A stretch of DNA of 64,000 nucleotides. It comes from Solimonas fluminis (GTDB lineage Bacteria; Pseudomonadota; Gammaproteobacteria; Nevskiales; Nevskiaceae). A program made the translations under genes and the position numbers. The notes under the pieces were generated by a model. That model ran no database searches and was not told the origin of the DNA. It saw only the letters and a list, made by a program, of their open reading frames with translations. This document shows, one piece after another, positions 37,037 to 46,664 of the stretch. How positions within the stretch are numbered: the stretch's first letter is position 1; each line of letters begins with the position of its first letter. The stretch is from NCBI RefSeq assembly GCF_002930645.1, contig NZ_PSNW01000007.1, positions 155,303-219,302 of the forward strand, written 5' to 3'.

Positions 37037-38581
37037 ATGTTTGGGGAATCCGCTTCACCTTCGCCGTACTGGCGCCGCCTGGCGCTGGTCGCGGCCCTGT
37101 CGGTGCCGCTGCCGGCGATCGCCACCAACGGCTACTTCGCGCACGGCTACAGCGCCTCGCAGCGCGCCCTGGGCGGCGCCGGCACGGCGCTGACCGAGGA
37201 TGCGCTGGTTTCCACCATCAACCCGGCCGGCCTGGTCTGGGTGGGCAACCGTATCGACGTCAACTTCAGCGTGTTCTCGCCGGTGCGCGACTACACCGCC
37301 TACGAGCGCGGCGAGAACGCCAACATCGGCATCATCGCCATCGACCCGGCGACGGTGAAGAGCGACAACGACCTGTTCTACATCCCCGGCTTCGCCTTCA
37401 GCCGCCGCATCGACGATTTCTCCAGCTGGGGCATCGCGGTGTACGGCAACGGCGGCATGAACACCGAGTACCAGGGCAACACCGCGCAGTTCGGCCAGGG
37501 CTTCGGCCTGGGGCCGGCGACCTTCGCCACGCAGTGCCAAGGCACCTTTGGCGGCGGCCGTCCGGTGGAAGGCCGGGCCGATCCCATCGGCTTCTGCGGC
37601 AACGGCAAGCCCGCCGCGGCCGTGGACCTGATCCAGCTGTTCATCGCGCCGACCTACTCGTTCAAGGTCGGCGAGCGCACCTCGATCGGCATCTCGCCGC
37701 TGATCGCCGGCCAGCGCTTCCGTGCCGACGGCCTCGGCGCCTTCGCGCCCTTCTCCAATTCGCCGGACAAGGTCACGGGCAACGGCTACGACATCTCCTA
37801 TGGCTACGGCGGCCGCATCGGCTTCCTGACCGGCGTCATCCCCGGCGTGGGCATCGGCGCGTCCTACCAGACCCGCGTCCGCATGACCGAGCTGGAGAAG
37901 TACGAGGGCCTGTTCGCGGAACAGGGTGACTTCGACATCCCATCGTCCTGGAACGTCGGGCTGTCCCTCCACCCGACGGACAACCTGCGCCTGGTGTTCG
38001 ACTACCAGCGCATCAACTTCAGCGAGGTCGCGTCGGTCGGCAACCCGCTGGACCCGAACCGCTTCGTCAACGACTGCGCCCTGCCGCGCCTGCTCAACGG
38101 CATCATCCCGATCGTGGGCAGCGATGCCCCGAGCAGCGCCTGCCTCGGTGCCGACCATGGCCCGGGCTTCGGCTGGCAGGACGTGCAGGTCTACAAGTTC
38201 GGCGTGCAGTACAAGTTCGCCGCCTTCAAGTTCCGCGCGGGCTACAGCATCAACGACGGCCAGCCGATCCCCAGCGACGAGGTGCTGTTCAACATCCTGG
38301 CGCCCGCCGTGATCGAGAAGCACTACACCGCGGGCCTGAGCTACCAGTACTCCAAGAGCATCGGCTTCGACCTCTCCGCGATGTATGCGCCGAGCAATCC
38401 CGTGCGCGGCAAGAACCCGCTGAGCAACGTCGAGGCCAACCTGGTCCAGATCCTGGCGGGCGGCGCGGCGGGCGGCAGCCCGGCGCTGGAAAACGCCTTC
38501 GACGTCGACCCGGAAGACCAGGACATCTCGCTGGACATGCACCAGTGGGAAATCACGCTGGGCTTCAGCTACCGCTTCTGA
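37037..38581 (+). CDS. OmpP1/FadL family outer-membrane transporter
   Basis: A 514-residue 14-strand barrel of the FadL type, which lets hydrophobic molecules pass the outer membrane. A signal peptide ends AIA; the mature N-terminal hatch reads TNGYFAHGYSASQRALGGAG, a FadL hallmark, and the protein ends LGFSYRF. Two cysteine pairs are present in the loops (QCQGTFGG...GFCGNGKP and NDCALPR...SACLGAD). ATG 37037 is the likely start, without a good Shine-Dalgarno site; earlier in-frame codons are in noncoding sequence. It heads an operon with the YeeE pair, so its substrate may be a sulfur compound or elemental sulfur, which is inference. Confidence 0.88.
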   Translation: MFGESASPSPYWRRLALVAALSVPLPAIATNGYFAHGYSASQRALGGAGTALTEDALVSTINPAGLVWVGNRIDVNFSVFSPVRDYTAYERGENANIGIIAIDPATVKSDNDLFYIPGFAFSRRIDDFSSWGIAVYGNGGMNTEYQGNTAQFGQGFGLGPATFATQCQGTFGGGRPVEGRADPIGFCGNGKPAAAVDLIQLFIAPTYSFKVGERTSIGISPLIAGQRFRADGLGAFAPFSNSPDKVTGNGYDISYGYGGRIGFLTGVIPGVGIGASYQTRVRMTELEKYEGLFAEQGDFDIPSSWNVGLSLHPTDNLRLVFDYQRINFSEVASVGNPLDPNRFVNDCALPRLLNGIIPIVGSDAPSSACLGADHGPGFGWQDVQVYKFGVQYKFAAFKFRAGYSINDGQPIPSDEVLFNILAPAVIEKHYTAGLSYQYSKSIGFDLSAMYAPSNPVRGKNPLSNVEANLVQILAGGAAGGSPALENAFDVDPEDQDISLDMHQWEITLGFSYRF

Positions 38582-38600
38582 TCTCCATCAGGGAATCGCC

Positions 38601-39542
38601 ATGAACCTCCGCTTTTCCTCGCGCCTGCTGCGCGACACGCTCACCGTCCTCTCCGCCGCCGTGCTCGGCCTGATGCTCAGCGCCGGCCCCGCCTGGTCCG
38701 CCGAGCTGCTCAAGCCCTACGTGCTGGCCTACACCGGCACCGCCGATCTCGGCGCCGAGATCGCCGCGGTGAAGGGCAAGCTCGCCGCGGCCGGCTTCGA
38801 GGTGGTCGGCGAGTACAGCCCCTATCCGAACGCGCACGTCGTCTCCTTCACCAGCGCGGACCTGAAGGCCGCCGCCGCCAAGCCGGCGCTGTCGGCCTTC
38901 GGCGCCGTGCTCAACGTGGGCCTGACCGTGGTCGACGGCAAGCTGCAGGTGGCCTACCTGAACCCGCGCTACCAGGCCGCCGCCTATCGCCTGCCGGTGG
39001 ACCTGGCCGGCGTCGCGCAGAACCTGGCCAAGGCCCTGGGCGCGCAGGACAGCTTCGGCGCCGACAAGGGCCGCACCGCCGAGCAGCTGCGCGACTACCG
39101 CTACATGGTCGGCATGGAGAGCTTCGAGGACACCTACGACCTCGGCAGCCACGCCAGCTACGAGGCCGCGGTCAAGGCCGTGGAGGCCAACCTGCAGAAG
39201 AAGGTCGGTGGCGCCGCCAAGGTCTTCCGGCTGGACCTGCCGGGCCAGCGCACCCTGTTCGGCGTCTCGCGCGCCCAGGTCACCGACCAGCGCGCCAACG
39301 ACAAGCACATCCTGCAGGACACCGTGGACCAGAAATTCACCGTCAAGACCACCGCCTACCTGCCCTACACCCTGCTGGTGGACGGCAAGAGCGTGAAGGC
39401 GCAGCACATGCGTTTCCGCATGGCGGTCTGGCATCCTGACCTGACCATGGTGACCTTCGGCAAGCTGATGAGCAGCCCCGGCGCCATCGAGGAGCTGCTG
39501 GCCCAGGTCAGCGGCGGCAAGAAGGAAAGCTTCAGTTTCTAG
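38601..39542 (+). CDS. hypothetical periplasmic protein between FadL and YeeE
   Basis: A 313-residue exported protein with a signal peptide (MLSAGPAWSA). The N-terminal part has two related stretches, LAYTGTADLGAEIAAVKGKL and FTSADLKAAAAKPALSAFGA, which look like a DUF302-like or ferredoxin-fold start, and there is a basic helical middle. No cofactor motif is apparent, and there are no cysteines, so a redox or metal role is not suggested. It begins 20 bases after FadL and ends 28 before YeeE, so it is in the same operon and probably serves the same transport. Confidence 0.78.
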   Translation: MNLRFSSRLLRDTLTVLSAAVLGLMLSAGPAWSAELLKPYVLAYTGTADLGAEIAAVKGKLAAAGFEVVGEYSPYPNAHVVSFTSADLKAAAAKPALSAFGAVLNVGLTVVDGKLQVAYLNPRYQAAAYRLPVDLAGVAQNLAKALGAQDSFGADKGRTAEQLRDYRYMVGMESFEDTYDLGSHASYEAAVKAVEANLQKKVGGAAKVFRLDLPGQRTLFGVSRAQVTDQRANDKHILQDTVDQKFTVKTTAYLPYTLLVDGKSVKAQHMRFRMAVWHPDLTMVTFGKLMSSPGAIEELLAQVSGGKKESFSF

Positions 39543-39569
39543 GCCTGGCAGCACAGGCAAGGAGGTCAC

Positions 39570-40000
<431 letters not shown>

Positions 40001-40004
<4 letters not shown>

Positions 40005-40462
40005 GCCAGACCAAGCCCCTAATCGCCGCCGCCGGTGCCGGCCTGCTGTTCGGCTTCGGCCTGATCCTGTCGGGCATGACCGACCCCGCCAAGGTCCGCG
40101 CCTTCCTCGACATCACCGGCCAGTGGAACCCGGCCCTGGCCTTCGTCATGGGCGGCGCGATCCTGGCCGCCCTGCCGGCCTTCGCCTGGGCCCGGCGCCA
40201 CCGCACCACGCTGGCCGGCGCGCCGCTGACCCTGCCGGACCGGACCCTGGTCGATGCCCGCCTGGTCGGCGGCACCGCGCTGTTCGGCGTCGGCTGGGGC
40301 CTGTCGGGCCTCTGCCCCGGCCCGGCCCTGGTGGTCGGTTCCAGCGGCAGCCTGCCGGTGCTGGTGTTCGTCGCCGCCATGGCGGCGGGCCTGCTGCTGT
40401 CGCGGCGCTACCTGGCGCCGCGGGCGCCCGAAGCCCCGGCCGCAGCGCCGCGCCAAGCTTGA
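40001..40462 (+). CDS. YeeE/YedE family sulfur transporter, second half (PmpB-like, DUF6691)
   Basis: A 153-residue membrane protein starting at GTG 40001, overlapping the stop of the first half by four bases (GTGA). Membrane segments include LIAAAGAGLLFGFGLILSGM and, near the C-terminus, SLPVLVFVAAMAAGLLLS. The DUF6691 signature GVGWGLSGLCPGPAL provides the cysteine of the transport path. Two such half-size genes make up one YeeE-like transporter. Length and pairing are as usual for the family. Confidence 0.9.
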
Positions 40463-40752
40463 GACGGCTGTCCGCTTCCGCCATTGACAGGTGTAACAGC
40501 GGACACTGATAGTGACGCCGTCGGGGCTTCTTCCCCTGATGCTGGTTTCCGCTCCCGCCCCTGACGCCCCTTCCCCGCGTCGGGGGCGGGGGTTGGTTCA
40601 TTCTGGAACGGCCTTTTCGCGGCCGTGCAATCCGCAATCCGGAACGCAGATTCCCGTTCAGCCAGCGTTCGGATTCGATCCGTAGACTCTGTTTCCAAGA
40701 GATCACCCCCTTCGGTCTCCCAGGAGGTTTCCCCCAAACCTCCGCACCCCCC

Positions 40753-40787
40753 AAAGGTCCGCAGTCCTCCCCCGGCTGCGGGCCTTT
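40753..40787 (+). terminator. terminator-like hairpin without an assigned upstream gene
   Basis: AAAGGTCCGCAG (40753-40764) pairs with CTGCGGGCCTTT (40776-40787) except for one G-T pair, with an 11-base loop and short T-run after. It lies about 290 bases after the YeeE operon, so it would end either that transcript or an unannotated small RNA. Confidence 0.5.
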
Positions 40788-40816
40788 CTTATTGGCGGCC
40801 CGGATAGGTCCGGATC

Positions 40817-40861
40817 GCCATCCATGGCGGGACGGCAGTTAACTCATTGAGCCCCTGGGCG
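40817..40861 (+). repeat. dispersed intergenic repeat, related copy
   Basis: GCCATCCATGGCG and, after ~20 bases, ATTGAGCCCCTGGGCG match the 52083-52127 segment at nearly every position, in the same order and spacing. It is the left half of the repeat unit at 52083-52192; the right half is not present here. Confidence 0.75.
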
Positions 40862-40890
40862 GCCCTCCATGGCCCCAGGCCGGTTCGCGG

Positions 40891-42963
40891 TTACCAGTAG
40901 GCCGCCAGCCCCAGCCGGACGCTGCGCGGCTCGGCAGGGTGGAAATGGCGATCTTCCACCCCGACCGGCGGATCCTGGGCCGGCGTTTCAGCCGGCAGCC
41001 TCGACTCGTAGTAGTACTCGATGTCGTTGACTGCACGGTCGAAGGCATTGAACACGTCCAGCGCCAGCCTGAGGCGAGGCGAGAAGGCGTACCCGCCGCG
41101 CAGGTTGACCAGGGTGGAGGAGCCGGCGCGCACGGAATTGTCCTCGATCAGCGGGCGGCTTCCTAGGTAGCGCAGGCGCGCGCCGCCGAACCATCCATGC
41201 CAGTCGTTCAGCACGACGCCGATCGAGGCCGTCCGCTCGATGGCACCGGGGATGCGATCGCCCGCCGCGTCGCTGTCGCGGAAGCGCGGCCGCGACCAGG
41301 CCAGGTCGGCGTCGACGATCAGGCCCTTGCGCGGGGTCCAGTAGTTGGAGAACTCGATGCCCTGGCGCCGGCTCGGACGAGTCGCCTCGGTATTGCCGGC
41401 GTCGCCGATGAACAGCAGCTCCGAGTCCAGGTCCAGCTGCCACAGCGTCAGCGCGGTCTGCAGCGCGGGCAGCAGGCGTGCCTGCAGCCCGAGTTCGTAG
41501 GATTTGGCGCGTACCAGCAGGTCCACCTTGTCGGCCGGCTCCGGTGGGCTGCTGCCCGGCACCACCGTGATGGTGGCGCCGCGCGCGTCGTTGCTGTGGA
41601 AGCCGTAGCCGCCATTGAGGAAGACGTTGGTCTTCGCCGTGGGCAACCAGATCAGCGACAGCTTGGGCGAGACGATGGCGTCATCGTCCTTGCCCGAGTT
41701 GGCGGCGTTGTCGGAGTCCACGTCCACGCGGTAGTGATCGGCGCGCAGGCCCAGCACGCTGCGGAAGCCCTTGCTCCACTCGATGCCGTTGCTGTACCAA
41801 GCCCCGGTGCCGAGCTGCTCGACGCCGTCCTGGCGCACCGTGGACAGGCGCTGCCGCCTGGCGGTGCGATGCAGCCCCACCTCGCCGATGTCGTCATAGC
41901 GCAGGTCCAGGCCCACGCGCTGGTGCATGTGCCGGCCCAGCCATTCGCCATGGCGCTCGTGCACCAGGCCCAGGCCGCCGTAGCGGCGCCGGTCCACCTG
42001 CTCGAACTGGTCGCCATCGGCAGGGTTGTCGAGGAAGTAGGTGAAGTTGGAGAACAGGTCCAGGTCGTAGTCGACGAAATAGGCGGTGGCGCGCGTCTCC
42101 GAGCGCTCGCTGCCGCGGACCCAGTCCAGCGACAGGCTGTAGCGGTGGCTGTCGCCGCCGGTGGAATCGTCCAGCGAGTCGAAGCGGCCGATGGCGCCGC
42201 TGTCCACCGCCCGCTGCGGGATCTGGTCGGTGGCGGTCCAGCGGTTGGAGTAGGCCATGCCGGTCAGGGACCAGGCGCCCGCGTCGTTGCGCCAGCCGTA
42301 GCGCAGCAGCGCGTTGTACTTCTCGGTGTCCTCGGGCACGGTCCAGGGGCCGTCCTGCGTGCTGGCTTCCAGGGCCGCCAGCACGGTGCCGCCGCCGAGG
42401 CTGGAGGAGCCGGCACCGAGCAGGCGGCGATAGCCGTCTTCGCCCACTTCCAGCGTCGCCAGCGGCCGGGGCAACTGGCTCATCAGTTCCAGGTGCGCCG
42501 CGCCGGCGGCGGAGAAGTCGCCTTCCTCGGCGTAGTAGGCGCCCTTGCGATACTCGATGGACGAAACCAGTTCCGGGATCACGAAGCCCAGGTCGGTGTA
42601 GCCCTGGCCATGGCCATGCGTGGGCATGTTGACCGGCATGCCGGCGACGGTGGTGCGGAAGTCGGTGCCGTGGTCCAGGTTGAAGCCGCGCAGGAAATAC
42701 TGGTTGGCCTTGCCGTCGCCGCTGTGCTGCGTGACGATCAGGCCCGGCACGATCTCCAGCAGCTCGCCCGGCCGCAGCCGCGGCCGGTTGGCCAGCTGCT
42801 CCGCCGTCACCGTGCCCTCGCTGGCGCTGCTGCGCGGCGCATCGGCCCTCGCGCCGACCGGCACCGGCGCCAGTTCCACGGGAGCCGCCTGCAGACCGCC
42901 AGCCGTGGCCTCCGCGGCCGCCAGGCAGGCGGCGACGGCGCAGGATCGCGCAGCGATTCCCAT
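40891..42963 (-). CDS. TonB-dependent receptor
   Basis: A 690-residue outer-membrane receptor. Signal peptide, then plug domain (PGELLEIVPGLIVTQHSGDG, RGFNLDHGTDFRTTVAGMPV) and a 22-strand barrel ending VRLGLAAYW. An obvious TonB box near the start is not seen. The AraC regulator gene lies 54 bases upstream on the same strand, and the catabolic cluster is divergent, so the receptor probably imports a substrate of that cluster. AAGGGA lies before ATG 42963. The closest families carry organic compounds or siderophores; the ligand cannot be named. Confidence 0.88.
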   Translation of the reverse strand: MGIAARSCAVAACLAAAEATAGGLQAAPVELAPVPVGARADAPRSSASEGTVTAEQLANRPRLRPGELLEIVPGLIVTQHSGDGKANQYFLRGFNLDHGTDFRTTVAGMPVNMPTHGHGQGYTDLGFVIPELVSSIEYRKGAYYAEEGDFSAAGAAHLELMSQLPRPLATLEVGEDGYRRLLGAGSSSLGGGTVLAALEASTQDGPWTVPEDTEKYNALLRYGWRNDAGAWSLTGMAYSNRWTATDQIPQRAVDSGAIGRFDSLDDSTGGDSHRYSLSLDWVRGSERSETRATAYFVDYDLDLFSNFTYFLDNPADGDQFEQVDRRRYGGLGLVHERHGEWLGRHMHQRVGLDLRYDDIGEVGLHRTARRQRLSTVRQDGVEQLGTGAWYSNGIEWSKGFRSVLGLRADHYRVDVDSDNAANSGKDDDAIVSPKLSLIWLPTAKTNVFLNGGYGFHSNDARGATITVVPGSSPPEPADKVDLLVRAKSYELGLQARLLPALQTALTLWQLDLDSELLFIGDAGNTEATRPSRRQGIEFSNYWTPRKGLIVDADLAWSRPRFRDSDAAGDRIPGAIERTASIGVVLNDWHGWFGGARLRYLGSRPLIEDNSVRAGSSTLVNLRGGYAFSPRLRLALDVFNAFDRAVNDIEYYYESRLPAETPAQDPPVGVEDRHFHPAEPRSVRLGLAAYW

Positions 42964-43017
42964 GATCTTTCCCTTGATGGATTTTTGCAGCGTATCTACT
43001 TCATTCTTCGTGAAGCA

Positions 43018-44052
43018 TCAATCCGCTCCGCCCAGGCGCTGCGCCCGGTAGGCCATCGGCGAGATGCCCTTCCAGCGCTTGAAGGCATGCACGAAGGCGG
43101 CGGGCTCGGAATAGCCCAGGCGCATCGCGACCTCCTCCAGCTTGAGCTTGGCGGTGGTCAGCAGCTCCTCCGCCAGGGCCTGCCGCACCTCGTCCACCAG
43201 GGCGCGGAAGGAGGTGCCCTCGTCGCCGAGCCGGCGGCGCAGGCTGCGCACCGCCATGTGCATCTCCGCCGCCACGGCCTCGATGCCGGGCATGCCTCCC
43301 GGATTCTGCAGCAGGCGGTCGCGCACGCGGCCGGCCACGCCCGTGCGCACCTGGCGCCGCGCCAGCAGCTGCTGGCACTGTTCCCGGCACATGCGCGCCA
43401 TCAGGGTATTGCCCTGCGGCAGCGGCGCATCCACGTAGGCGGCGTCCAGCCAGACGCTGTGCTCCGGCGCGTCGAAGCGCGGCTCGGCACCGATCAGTTC
43501 GGCGAAGCGCGCCGCATAGGCGGGCCGGCGGAAGGCGAATTGCGCGCCCAGGATCGGCAGGCCGCCCGGCCGCAGTTCGCGCACCATGTTGATCATCGCG
43601 GCGAAGTCGCGCTCCAGCAGGAACTGCCGCACCGGAGCGGGAATGTGGCGATCCTCGATCAACACGTGCAGCTGGCCGCGCTGCTCGCGCAGGGCGAAGC
43701 GCACGAAGGCATAGGACAGGTCCAGGTAGCGCAGGGCCAGCTCGGCCGCGCTGCGGAAGGTGGGGCTGGACAGCAGCGCGAAACCCCAGATGCCGTAGGT
43801 CGACAGGTGGTAGCGCAGGCCGGCCTCCAGCCCCAGGGCCGGAAGATGGCCCAGGGCTTCCACCAGGTTGCAGGCCACGCGCAGTTCCTGCGCGGCGCTG
43901 ATCTCCTGCTGCGGGTCGGACAGGACGGCCGGCAGGATGCCGGTGCCGTCCAGGGCCGCCGCCGCCGGCAGGCCGTACTCGGCCGCCAGCTGGACCTGCA
44001 GCTGGACGCTGACGATGCTGCGGCGAACCTGCTCGTAGGACATCGGGCCCAT
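43018..44052 (-). CDS. AraC family transcriptional regulator (arabinose-binding-like N-terminal domain)
   Basis: A 344-residue regulator: an N-terminal ligand domain of the PF12625 type (ELRVACNLVEALGHLPALGL) and a C-terminal double HTH (IEAVAAEMHMAVRSLRRRLG, LEEVAMRLGYSEPAAFVHAF). It is divergent from the monooxygenase gene and adjacent to the TonB receptor, so it is a likely activator of the catabolic operon, sensing a substrate or intermediate. The start at 44052 or 44043 is not settled because neither has a Shine-Dalgarno site. Confidence 0.88.
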   Translation of the reverse strand: MGPMSYEQVRRSIVSVQLQVQLAAEYGLPAAAALDGTGILPAVLSDPQQEISAAQELRVACNLVEALGHLPALGLEAGLRYHLSTYGIWGFALLSSPTFRSAAELALRYLDLSYAFVRFALREQRGQLHVLIEDRHIPAPVRQFLLERDFAAMINMVRELRPGGLPILGAQFAFRRPAYAARFAELIGAEPRFDAPEHSVWLDAAYVDAPLPQGNTLMARMCREQCQQLLARRQVRTGVAGRVRDRLLQNPGGMPGIEAVAAEMHMAVRSLRRRLGDEGTSFRALVDEVRQALAEELLTTAKLKLEEVAMRLGYSEPAAFVHAFKRWKGISPMAYRAQRLGGAD

Positions 44053-44183
44053 CCGTGCATGAAACCGCTTGACCGGAAGCGGTGGCCGGAATTATCAATG
44101 GAATGGCCGTGTGCGTCATCCACGGGGGGAGCCTGCATGGCCATCATGCGCCACATCGAAATCAAGCGAGAACGAGGAGAACC

Positions 44184-45686
44184 ATGGCCAACACCACCAA
44201 CGGACCGCTGCAGGTCGCCATCATCGGCGCCGGCTTCGGCGGGCTGGGCCTGGGCTATTACCTGAAGAAGGCCGGGATCGAGAACTTCACCATCTTCGAG
44301 AAGGCGGACGAGGTGGGCGGCACCTGGCGCGAGAATACCTACCCGGGCTCGGGTTGCGACATCCCCTCCCACCTGTACTCGTACTCCTTCGAGCCGCACT
44401 ACCCCTGGGCCTACCGCTACGGCAAGCAGTCCGAGATCCTGGAGTACCAGCGCTTCGTCACGCGCAAGTACGGCCTGGGCCGCCACATCCGCTTCAATGC
44501 CGAGGCCGCGGGCGCCGAGTTCGACGAAGCCAGCGGCCTGTGGACCCTGCAGCTCGCCAACGGCGAGCGCATCCAGGCCCGGCACCTGGTCAGCGGCGTC
44601 GGCCAGCTGCACCGCCCCGCCTACCCGAAGCTGCCCGGCCTGGAGCGCTTCAGGGGCAAGGCCTTCCACTCCGCCCGCTGGGACCATGACTTCGACCTGA
44701 AGGGCAAGTCCGTGGCGGTGATCGGCACCGGCGCCAGCGCCGTGCAGTTCGTGCCGGAGATCGCCAAGCAGGTGCAGCAGCTCTACGTCTGCCAGCGTAC
44801 GCCGGGCTGGTTCATCCCCAAGTTCGAGAAGGCCTTCGGGCCCTTCACGCGGTGGCTGCTGAAGACCTTCCCGGTGATCCACGACATCGATCGCTGGCGC
44901 ATCTTCTTCATCACCGAGACCCTGGCCAACGCCTACAACGGCAGCAAGTGGATCGAAGGCCTGGTGACGCTGCTGGCCAAGACCCACATGCGCATCCAGG
45001 TGCGCGACCCGGAACTGCGCAAGCGACTGACGCCGGATTTCCCGGTGGGCTGCAAGCGCATCCTGCTGAGCAACGACTGGCTACCGACGATGGCGCGTCC
45101 CAACGTCGAGGTGGTCAGCGACGCGGTCCGCGAGATCACCGAGGACGGCGTGGTCACCGCCGACGGCAAGCTGCGCAAGGTCGACGCGCTGATCTACGGC
45201 ACCGGCTTCACCGCCACCGATTTCCTGGCACCGATGAGCCTGCGCGGCCTGGGCGGCCGCGACCTGCGCCAGACCTGGAGCAAGGGTGCCGAGGCCTATC
45301 TGGGCATGTCGGTCCCCGGCTTCCCGAACTTCTTCATGATGTACGGCCCCAACACCAACGTCGGCTCCGGCTCGATCATCTACATGCTGGAATGCCAGCA
45401 GCGCTACATCGTGCAGATGATCCAGGCGCAGCAGGCCGGTGGCTGGCGCTACGCCGAGCTGCGCGACGAAGCCCAGGCCGCCTACCGCGCCGAGATCGAG
45501 CGCCGCAGCGCCGAGACCACCTACTCCGGCAACTGCCAGAGCTGGTACAAGACGGCCGAGGGCCGCAACACCAACAACTGGGTCGGCACCATGCTGGAGT
45601 TTAGCCGCCGCACCCGCCAGCCGGATTTCGCCGCCTACCGCACCGCCCCGCAGCAAGCCGCCGCCAAGCTGTCCCAGGCCGCCTGA
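44184..45686 (+). CDS. flavin-containing Baeyer-Villiger monooxygenase
   Basis: A 500-residue FAD and NADPH enzyme that inserts oxygen next to a ketone, giving an ester. The FAD motif VAIIGAGFGGLGLGYYLKKA, the BVMO fingerprint FRGKAFHSARWD (residues ~154-165) and the NADPH motif VAVIGTGASAVQF are all present. GAGGAG lies 5 bases before ATG 44184. It heads a run with an esterase and a GMC oxidoreductase, a chain ketone to ester to alcohol to aldehyde. The substrate might be a long-chain or cyclic ketone, but this cannot be told from sequence. Confidence 0.93.
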   Translation: MANTTNGPLQVAIIGAGFGGLGLGYYLKKAGIENFTIFEKADEVGGTWRENTYPGSGCDIPSHLYSYSFEPHYPWAYRYGKQSEILEYQRFVTRKYGLGRHIRFNAEAAGAEFDEASGLWTLQLANGERIQARHLVSGVGQLHRPAYPKLPGLERFRGKAFHSARWDHDFDLKGKSVAVIGTGASAVQFVPEIAKQVQQLYVCQRTPGWFIPKFEKAFGPFTRWLLKTFPVIHDIDRWRIFFITETLANAYNGSKWIEGLVTLLAKTHMRIQVRDPELRKRLTPDFPVGCKRILLSNDWLPTMARPNVEVVSDAVREITEDGVVTADGKLRKVDALIYGTGFTATDFLAPMSLRGLGGRDLRQTWSKGAEAYLGMSVPGFPNFFMMYGPNTNVGSGSIIYMLECQQRYIVQMIQAQQAGGWRYAELRDEAQAAYRAEIERRSAETTYSGNCQSWYKTAEGRNTNNWVGTMLEFSRRTRQPDFAAYRTAPQQAAAKLSQAA

Positions 45687-45696
45687 GGAGAACCCC

Positions 45697-46623
45697 ATGT
45701 CCGGCAACCTGCTGCGCAACACCCTGCGCGTCGCGCTCCGGCTGACGCTCAAGCCGATGCTCGGCCCCACGCCGTCCATCCCCACGCAACGCCGCCTGCT
45801 CAAGCTGCTGGGCCTCGCCACGATGGTGCCGCGCGACGTGAAGGTGACGCCGCGCACCATCGGCAGCGCCCCCGGCGAGGTGCTGCAGCCGCCGTCCGTG
45901 TCGCAGGACGGAGTGATCCTGTTCCTGCACGGCGGCGGCTACTGCGTCGGCTCGCTGGACTCGCACCGCCCGCTCAGCGCCACGCTGGCCAAGGCCAGCG
46001 GCCTCACGGTGTTCGCGCTGGACTACCGCCTGGCGCCGGAGCATCCCTACCCCGCCGCCCTCAACGACGCGGTGTCCGCCTACCGCAGCCTGCTGGACGA
46101 GGGACATGAACGCATCGTGCTGGCCGGCGACTCCGCCGGCGGCGGCCTGGCGCTGGCCACCGCGCTGAGCCTGCGTGACGCCGGCCTGCCCTCGCCCGCG
46201 GCATTGCTGCTGGTCTCGCCCTGGGGCGACCTGGGCTGCGGCGGCGCCACCATGGTGAGCAACGCCGCCGCGGATCCCATGCTGTCGCAGGCGGCCCTGC
46301 AGCGCTGGGCCGCGGCCTATGTCGGCCGCGTACCCACCGACCACCCGCTGTGCTCGCCGCTGTTCGCGGACCTCAAGGGGCTGCCGCCGGTGATCCTTCA
46401 GGCCGGCAGCGACGAGATCCTGCTGGACGACACGCTGCGCCTGGAGAAGGCGCTGCAGCAGGCCCGCGTGCCGGTCACGCTGCAGGTCTATCCGGGCCTG
46501 TGGCATGACTTCCACCTGCAGGCCGGCGTGCTGGACGAAGCCGACGATGCGATCGGCAAGCTCGGCAGCTTCGCCCGGGAAACCCTGGCCGCCGGCGCCG
46601 CGGCCCCGCGGCGCGGCGCCTGA
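45697..46623 (+). CDS. alpha/beta hydrolase of the hormone-sensitive lipase type
   Basis: A 308-residue esterase with the oxyanion motif FLHGGGYCVGS, nucleophile GDSAGGG and the acid/base pair in AGSDEILLDD and GLWHDFHLQAG. The HGGG type hydrolyses esters or lactones such as those made by the Baeyer-Villiger enzyme encoded 10 bases upstream. AGGAGAA lies just before ATG 45697. It is part of the same operon. Confidence 0.93.
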   Translation: MSGNLLRNTLRVALRLTLKPMLGPTPSIPTQRRLLKLLGLATMVPRDVKVTPRTIGSAPGEVLQPPSVSQDGVILFLHGGGYCVGSLDSHRPLSATLAKASGLTVFALDYRLAPEHPYPAALNDAVSAYRSLLDEGHERIVLAGDSAGGGLALATALSLRDAGLPSPAALLLVSPWGDLGCGGATMVSNAAADPMLSQAALQRWAAAYVGRVPTDHPLCSPLFADLKGLPPVILQAGSDEILLDDTLRLEKALQQARVPVTLQVYPGLWHDFHLQAGVLDEADDAIGKLGSFARETLAAGAAAPRRGA

Positions 46624-46664
46624 TACCAGGACGGCGTCCACGCAGCGCAACGCAGGAGAGAGCC

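Larger units (their letters stand above)
40463..40890. other. 428-base intergenic region with an orphan hairpin and a repeat
   Basis: No coding sequence is apparent. A hairpin ACGGCC/GGCCGT is seen around 40608-40626, an imperfect terminator-like stem at 40753-40787, and a copy of a dispersed repeat at 40817-40861. The stretch ends near the stop of the TonB receptor gene on the opposite strand. Confidence 0.55.
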
